Of a stretch of DNA of 64,000 nt, positions 60,125 through 64,000 are shown one piece after another. This stretch comes from Anodontia alba (taxonomy: Eukaryota; Mollusca; Bivalvia; Lucinida; Lucinidae). The position numbers and the translations under genes are program-made. The notes under the pieces were generated by a model. It made no database searches. It was not told the origin of the DNA and saw only the letters and a list, made by a program, of their open reading frames with translations. Location of the stretch: NCBI GenBank assembly GCA_964016985.1, contig OZ024825.1:41803668-41867667 (forward strand), written 5' to 3'. Numbering within the stretch: the first letter of the stretch is position 1; each line of letters starts with the position of its first letter.

Positions 60125-60325
60125 TTAATACTTTGCACACTGGGTAAAAATTTCAGCTGACGACATTTTGAAAGATTTTTCTTGTTTTTACCAGAAAAAA
60201 GCATTTGACACTTAATGCAAATTGTCTAAATTGGAGACAATTTGTATGAAATATCAAATCCTGTCTTCTAGGAAAAAAAAAAAAAGAAGAAAATTGTTTC
60301 ATCTGCTGCAAAATTTTACACAGCT
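60125..60325 (+). mobile_element. Family C hairpin MITE
   Basis: TTAATACTTTGCACACTGGG at left. Arms GCATTTGACACTTAATGCAA and TTTGTATGAAATATCAAATC. The right end fades after GCAAAATTTTACACAG. Confidence 0.78.
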
Positions 60326-60501
60326 TAAACTTACAGATACTACTTTAGCTGCCAGAATTTCTGCCCAGCAGCTATTTAAGTGAAAACAAGATAAAATCTC
60401 TCCATTGTTAAATTGTTTTCCCCAAAACAGGACTACTTATTATCTGTACTTATCAACCTTAGTAGAAAACTGAAATACTTACAAGAGTAACAATTTTTCT
60501 C

Positions 60502-60694
60502 TTAACGCTTGGTAAAATTTTCAATAGATGGCATATTGAAATATTTTTCTTAATTTACCCAGAAAACAGATTTCGACATTTCATGCAAATTGGAGACAAT
60601 TTGTATGAAATGTTAAATCCTGTTTTCTGGGAAAATTAAGAAAAATATCAATTTGTCATCTGTTGAATTAGCCGAGAGAGGGGAAAATGTTTAA
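60502..60694 (+). mobile_element. Family C hairpin MITE
   Basis: TTAACGCTTGGTAAAATTTT to AGAGGGGAAAATGTTTAA. The apex is short (GCAAATTGGAGACAATTTGT). Confidence 0.82.
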
Positions 60695-60707
60695 TTCAAA
60701 TACTGTA

Positions 60708-61262
60708 TTTTACCATAAATATTCTGACAGAGGGCCCTTAGCATTATGAAAAAACACCTAAATATATTGAAAATTTCACCACCGAAAACTGAAAGTTTTC
60801 AGATAAACATGCTGATACTTTTATATTTCTGCTAAAAAACATAGATTGTCGATACTCATTAGAACCACCTCAGCGGTTTCTGCTCAAAACATAGATTTGG
60901 ATACAAATGACAAAAGAAAAAATTTTCAGATAAAAAATTCTGATATTTTTCACATTCCTGCTCAAAACATAGTTTTTTTTTAGCAGAAATAAGAAAAATA
61001 ATGTATACCCCTGTAAACCCCAGTTTTACTATACAAAACTGGGATTTAACGGGGTCAAAATTATATAGGCATGTTTTTGTGATGCAAACAGTGTAGACCA
61101 AGATCAGATACTGCAGAATACGGCATCTGATCAGTCTACACTGTTTGCCACTCATCTTGCAATATTTAGTCACATAAACAAGCAGTTAAATGGTCTTGTT
61201 CAAACTTTAGAATAAGTATAGTAATATGTTAAAGTGTCTGAATACTTAGGAAAAATATGGCA
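60708..61262 (-). mobile_element. Family E element split by family S
   Basis: TACCATAAATATTCTGACAG and GGGCCCTTAGCA precede, and GCAAACAGTGTAGACCAAGA follows, the insertion. The right side continues GCCACTCATCTTGCAATATT, CTTTAGAATAAGTATAGTAA, ACTTAGGAAAAATATGG. Confidence 0.75.
60741..61083 (-). mobile_element. Family S element, inverted, internally rearranged
   Basis: ATGAAAAAACACC at left and GGCATGTTTTTGTGATG at right. The central stem region (GCTAAAAAACATAGATTGTC, TTTCTGCTCAAAACATAGAT) is repeated three times, so the middle has been duplicated. Confidence 0.72.
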
Positions 61263-61294
61263 AATTCAATTATACACTATTATACTGGCCTTGC

Positions 61295-61360
61295 CAAGCA
61301 AAAAAGAGTCTTCGAACATATGCAAAATGCATAGATTCAGATCATCCTGTGCATGTACAG
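61295..61360. repeat. Dispersed AGATTCAGATCATCCTGTGC repeat
   Basis: GCCAAGCAAAAAAGAGTCTT and AACATATGCAAAATGCATAG match 42180-42270. Confidence 0.55.
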
Positions 61361-61418
61361 TTTCATCCGTGCCTTTGCTCTTCATTGATACCTTCTATAG
61401 TATCCAATGATTCTGTTT

Positions 61419-61482
61419 GCAGACAGCAAAGCCCTGATCAGACTGCACATTCGTGCAGTCTGATCTGGGCCTTTGCTGTCTG
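61419..61482. repeat. Hairpin with GCAGACAGCAAAG arms
   Basis: GCAGACAGCAAAGCCCTGAT, CAGACTGCAC, loop ATTC, GTGCAGTCTG, ATCTGGGCCTTTGCTGTCTG: 30-31 bp arms, a variant of core 1 with GCAAAGCCC instead of GTGTAGACCC. Confidence 0.9.
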
Positions 61483-61584
61483 CGGATGACCCAAAGGCAC
61501 ATTTCTGCTTGGTAGGGCTCATACAATACATGTAGGCCAAATGACGGAAAAAAAAGGCCTCATTGTACTGTAACATGTTAGGAC

Positions 61585-61830
61585 ACATTAACTCCTTACC
61601 ATACTTATCTCAAAATTTGAACAAGTGCATTTGATTGATTTGTTTAATACATGTATGTGTATTAATTGTACTCATAGAACGGCAAACACCGTGCAGACTC
61701 TGATCAGTAGTTTGCAGATCTTTTGGAGGCAGTTTCCATGAAATGTCAAAGACTATTTTAAGTGATATGTTAGAAAAATGTATCAGTCTGTCATCCCCTG
61801 GCTTTGCCCAGAGACTGGTAAAGGCTAAAG
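61585..61830 (+). mobile_element. Family E left part joined to family C right part
   Basis: ACTCCTTACCATACTTATCT, GAACAAGTGCATTTGATTG and GTGCAGACTCTGATCAG are E. From CAGATCTTTTGGAGGCAGTT through CCATGAAATGTCAAAGAC to CCCAGAGACTGGTAAAGG is C. Confidence 0.65.
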
Positions 61831-62209
61831 TGTATGCAAAAATATGTAATCATACATGCCATTAGCTCTTGACAGAAATCTGTGGGATTTTCCAAATTTT
61901 TAGGGGAGATTTGATGAAATTCTGTGAGATTTTTATGAAAATCACTTTCAAGCTTACTTAAGTAAGTTAAAAGCCATTATTTTAATGAAATAAGCTTGGG
62001 ATAGCTATGCTAATGTGTGAATTATTTCTAGTTCTTCAAAAAGTAGCTTATGAAATTGCATGAAAGTTCTGTGATATCTGAAAATCTTATGGGAAATGGG
62101 GTCCTGAAGGGCCAAAATTCTGTGAGATTTTGTCTCACAGTGTGGGGTAATGTATGTGTGTGTATTTAAATTCAGCAGGTTAAGAGTTACATCCCTTTTG
62201 TACTCTCTA
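61831..62209. other. No recognisable element
   Basis: Repeated TTCTGTGAGATTTT motifs (61920, 62110), similar to 54170-54350. Confidence 0.4.
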
Positions 62210-62600
62210 TGCAAAATGAACAGACAACAAATGAATGAGAGTTGTCTTACTTTTCACAGAAAATAAGTCTTAACCCTTAAAACGCCAAGAAAACCTGCAT
62301 CTGAAAATGTCGTCTGTTTATGTCGTCTGCTGAATATTCTTGCAAACTTTTCAAACCTATTTTTGCACACAGGCAAACAGTGTGGACCCTAAAGGAGCAG
62401 TCTGATCTGGGTCCACACTGTTTGCAAAAATGACTTTTAAAATCACAAGCAGATGACAAAGCAGACGACAATTGTTGTGATTGGCAGTTTAAGGGTTAAC
62501 ACTTTATTTTAACTGTTTAACTGAGACAATATGAAAGAAATATCAGAAAAAATAAGAAAAAAATATTTTAAATTGTTGTGTCTGCTGATGCAGAAGCTTA
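62210..62600. mobile_element. B/C-type hairpin split by family F
   Basis: Left part ACAACAAATGAATGAGAGTT, TCACAGAAAATAAGTC; right part CACTTTATTTTAACTG, AAGAAAAAAATATTTTAAAT, GTTGTGTCTGCTGATGCAG. Confidence 0.55.
62270..62499 (-). mobile_element. Family F hairpin MITE
   Basis: TTAACCCTTAAAACGCCAAG to GATTGGCAGTTTAAGGGTTAA. The left apex arm is shortened (GGCAAACAGTGTGGACC CTAAAGGAGCAG). Confidence 0.92.
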
Positions 62601-62604
62601 ACCC

Positions 62605-62831
62605 TTAACCCTTTGTAGTCGGGAGACCCCTAAAAGGGTAACTGGCAAACAGTGCAGACCCAGATCAGATGCTGCAGAACGTGGCATCTGATCAGGGTCT
62701 CCACTGTTTGCAAATAGTTTAGCCATTTTTCTTTAGGAATATCTAAATCTCATAGCCAGACGTACCTAAAACTGAAATTGGACTCTTCCAATATATAGTG
62801 TGGGGAGTTCATTCAGTCTACAATGGGTTAA
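62605..62831 (+). mobile_element. Family G hairpin MITE
   Basis: TTAACCCTTTGTAGTCGGGA to AGTCTACAATGGGTTAA. Nearly identical layout to 23599, including TTGGACTCTTCCAATATATA on the right. Confidence 0.9.
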
Positions 62832-62927
62832 CACACTGAGAAAAAAATAATCAGCAGACAATATTTTGAAATATTTTGCTTATATTCCCAGAAGACAGGG
62901 TTTAAGGAGACAATTATTTTCTGAAAA
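62828..62927 (+). mobile_element. Family C fragment
   Basis: TTAACACACTGAGAAAAAAA, ATCAGCAGACAATATTTTGA, CCAGAAGACAGGGTTTAAGG; cut after GAGACAATTATTTTCTG. Confidence 0.65.
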
Positions 62928-62934
62928 CAAGAGA

Positions 62935-63240
62935 CCCACCGCTTGCTCACCCGAGTGAAATAGCAAATGCAGGTATGCAGATGTTATGCAATATTTTTCC
63001 AATCCTGTGAGAGGATCATCATTTACAAGTTCTTGGTTTTGAAGAAGAAGAATGTGTCTTTTTTATTTCATTATTTTACCATATATGGGCATGACAGTCA
63101 ATGGAGTGTGACCATTTGAACAAACTCTCAATCCCGTTTCAACAATAGGACTGACGTGAAACTTGGTGGAAATTGGCCAACAGATTTCTGAAGAAACCCT
63201 CACAGAATTAAAGTTTTGATTGTAACTTAAAGCCTCTGCT
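62935..63240 (-). repeat. Dispersed repeat unit
   Basis: ACAAGAGACCCACCGCTTGC, CACCCGAGTGAAATAGCAA, ACCATATATGGGCATGACAG, GGTGGAAATTGGCCAACAGA. Shares ACCATATATGGGCATG with 3551-3566. Confidence 0.55.
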
Positions 63241-63284
63241 ACTTCACTCACATATTGTAAGTTAACACTTCAGCTATTTTTGAC

Positions 63285-63302
63285 TTTGTGTGTGTGTGTG
63301 TG
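63285..63302 (+). repeat. (GT)n microsatellite
   Basis: TGTGTGTGTGTGTGTG run. Confidence 0.9.
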
Positions 63303-63476
63303 TTCATTGCTCTCAAGAGTCATTGTTTTTAAAATCTGTTTATCTTGGCCAGAAAGCAGGGACTTGCCAAGCATTCATCTTCATTGAATAAGTAAGGAAA
63401 TGATGAGAGAGGAGGCATTTCAATTGCACATTGCCACTCCCACCTAAACTACATATCCTATGTAAAGCTCAGCATG

Positions 63477-63652
63477 GTCCTCTGTCCCTGCTGGTGCTCA
63501 ACAGGGTCTTCTTTCCCTGCTGGTGTGCAACAGGGACTTCTTTTCCTCCTGGTATGCAAGGGGATCTTTTTTCCCTGCTAATGCTTCACAGGGTGTTCTT
63601 TCCCCACTGGTGATTCACAAGGTCTTTTTTCACTGGTGGTGCTTCACAAATT
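63477..63652 (+). repeat. ~30 bp tandem repeat, six copies
   Basis: Unit around TTCTTTCCCTGCTGGTG then CTTCACAGGGTC, with point differences between copies (CTCAACAGGGT, TGCAACAGGGA, TTCACAAGGTC). Confidence 0.85.
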
Positions 63653-63654
63653 CC

Positions 63655-64000
63655 TATTTTAAAATTTTACCATGGCAACCAAACAAAACACGCGGTTTCA
63701 GAGAAGAAGACAATTGAAAATAAGATGGAGGCTGTGGTCATCTTGGATTTCCAACTGGCACAGTCTTAGCTATTCTTGATCTAGAGGTCATCCTGTTGCT
63801 ACTGTGTGTTTCAACTCAAATCTCCCCATGGTTTGGGAGGAGAAGTCAAAAATTGTTTTTCAAGATGGCGGCTATGGCATCCATTTTGGAATTTCCAATG
63901 GGCATGATTTTATCTATTTTTCTTCTACAAGTTAACCTGTTGTGTCAACCTGTTGCTACATTGTACGTTTCAACTTTATTCGCCTTGTGATTTGCGAGAA
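63655..64000 (+). repeat. Two units related to the 9895-10890 array
   Basis: AGATGGAGGCTGTGGTCATC, TTGGATTTCCAACTGGCACA, TTAGCTATTCTTGATCTAGA and the second unit AAGATGGCGGCTATGGCATC, ATTTTATCTATTTTTCTTCT. The array continues past the window edge. Confidence 0.78.

Noticed and set aside
1..64000. Bacterial or phage features (operons, RBS, terminators)
   Set aside because: Splice sites, SINE/LINE/mariner content and lack of long ORFs show a eukaryotic genome; the hairpins with T-runs are MITE arms, not terminators.

Overview
This is a eukaryotic window from an animal nuclear genome: AT-rich, intron-dominated and saturated with short hairpin transposons. The repeat types (dense palindromic MITEs carrying a GCAAACAGTG core, 140-165 bp tandem repeats that run into GACAGAC tails, a tRNA-derived SINE, mariner and LINE relics) look like a marine or freshwater invertebrate, most likely a heterodont bivalve. 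That assignment is from general familiarity, not from a search.

Host gene. Two short minus-strand exons together encode most of a PX (phosphoinositide-binding) domain resembling SGK3, the PX-containing serum/glucocorticoid-regulated kinase. They are 57132-57215 (VYKVVVNNGTKSW...SLYEK) and 8379-8524 (VKRLYPDANLRLPGKK...HPQLSQ). Both have consensus splice signals and join in phase 0. The roughly 48.6 kb between them is therefore one intron. The window holds no kinase-domain exon and no certain N-terminal exon.

Intron content. About 22 copies of hairpin family A, about 20 each of B, C and E, 5 of F, 4 each of G, H and I, and several of D, J and S are scattered through it. Most of A, B, C, F, G and part of D are bounded by TTAA with termini starting CCCTT, CCCAT or similar, as expected for piggyBac-type non-autonomous elements. 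E, I and the 6726 and 43891 elements sit at TA with CAG/CCG ends (Tc1/mariner/pogo-type). Many copies abut and share one TTAA, or are nested in one another.

Autonomous-type relics. A 1342 bp mariner (46564-47905, minus) has terminal inverted repeats, a TA duplication and a DD34D transposase broken by two stop codons. A second mariner relic is at 8775-9090 (plus). A 5'-truncated LINE (about 14070-16460, plus), with reverse transcriptase, a Cys-rich finger and a C-terminal domain, has three frameshifts and one stop and sits inside a family-B hairpin.

Tandem arrays. There is a 35 bp minisatellite of about 84 copies (32678-35613) with internal multi-unit duplications and an inverted terminal half-unit. 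A 19 bp minisatellite (44884-45772) is largely free of stops on the plus strand and mimics coding sequence. Three arrays have periods of 140-165 bp (2265-4230, 9895-10890, 39150-40050).

Beyond the two exons, I see no evidence that the many short open frames in the window are genes; nearly all lie inside repeats.
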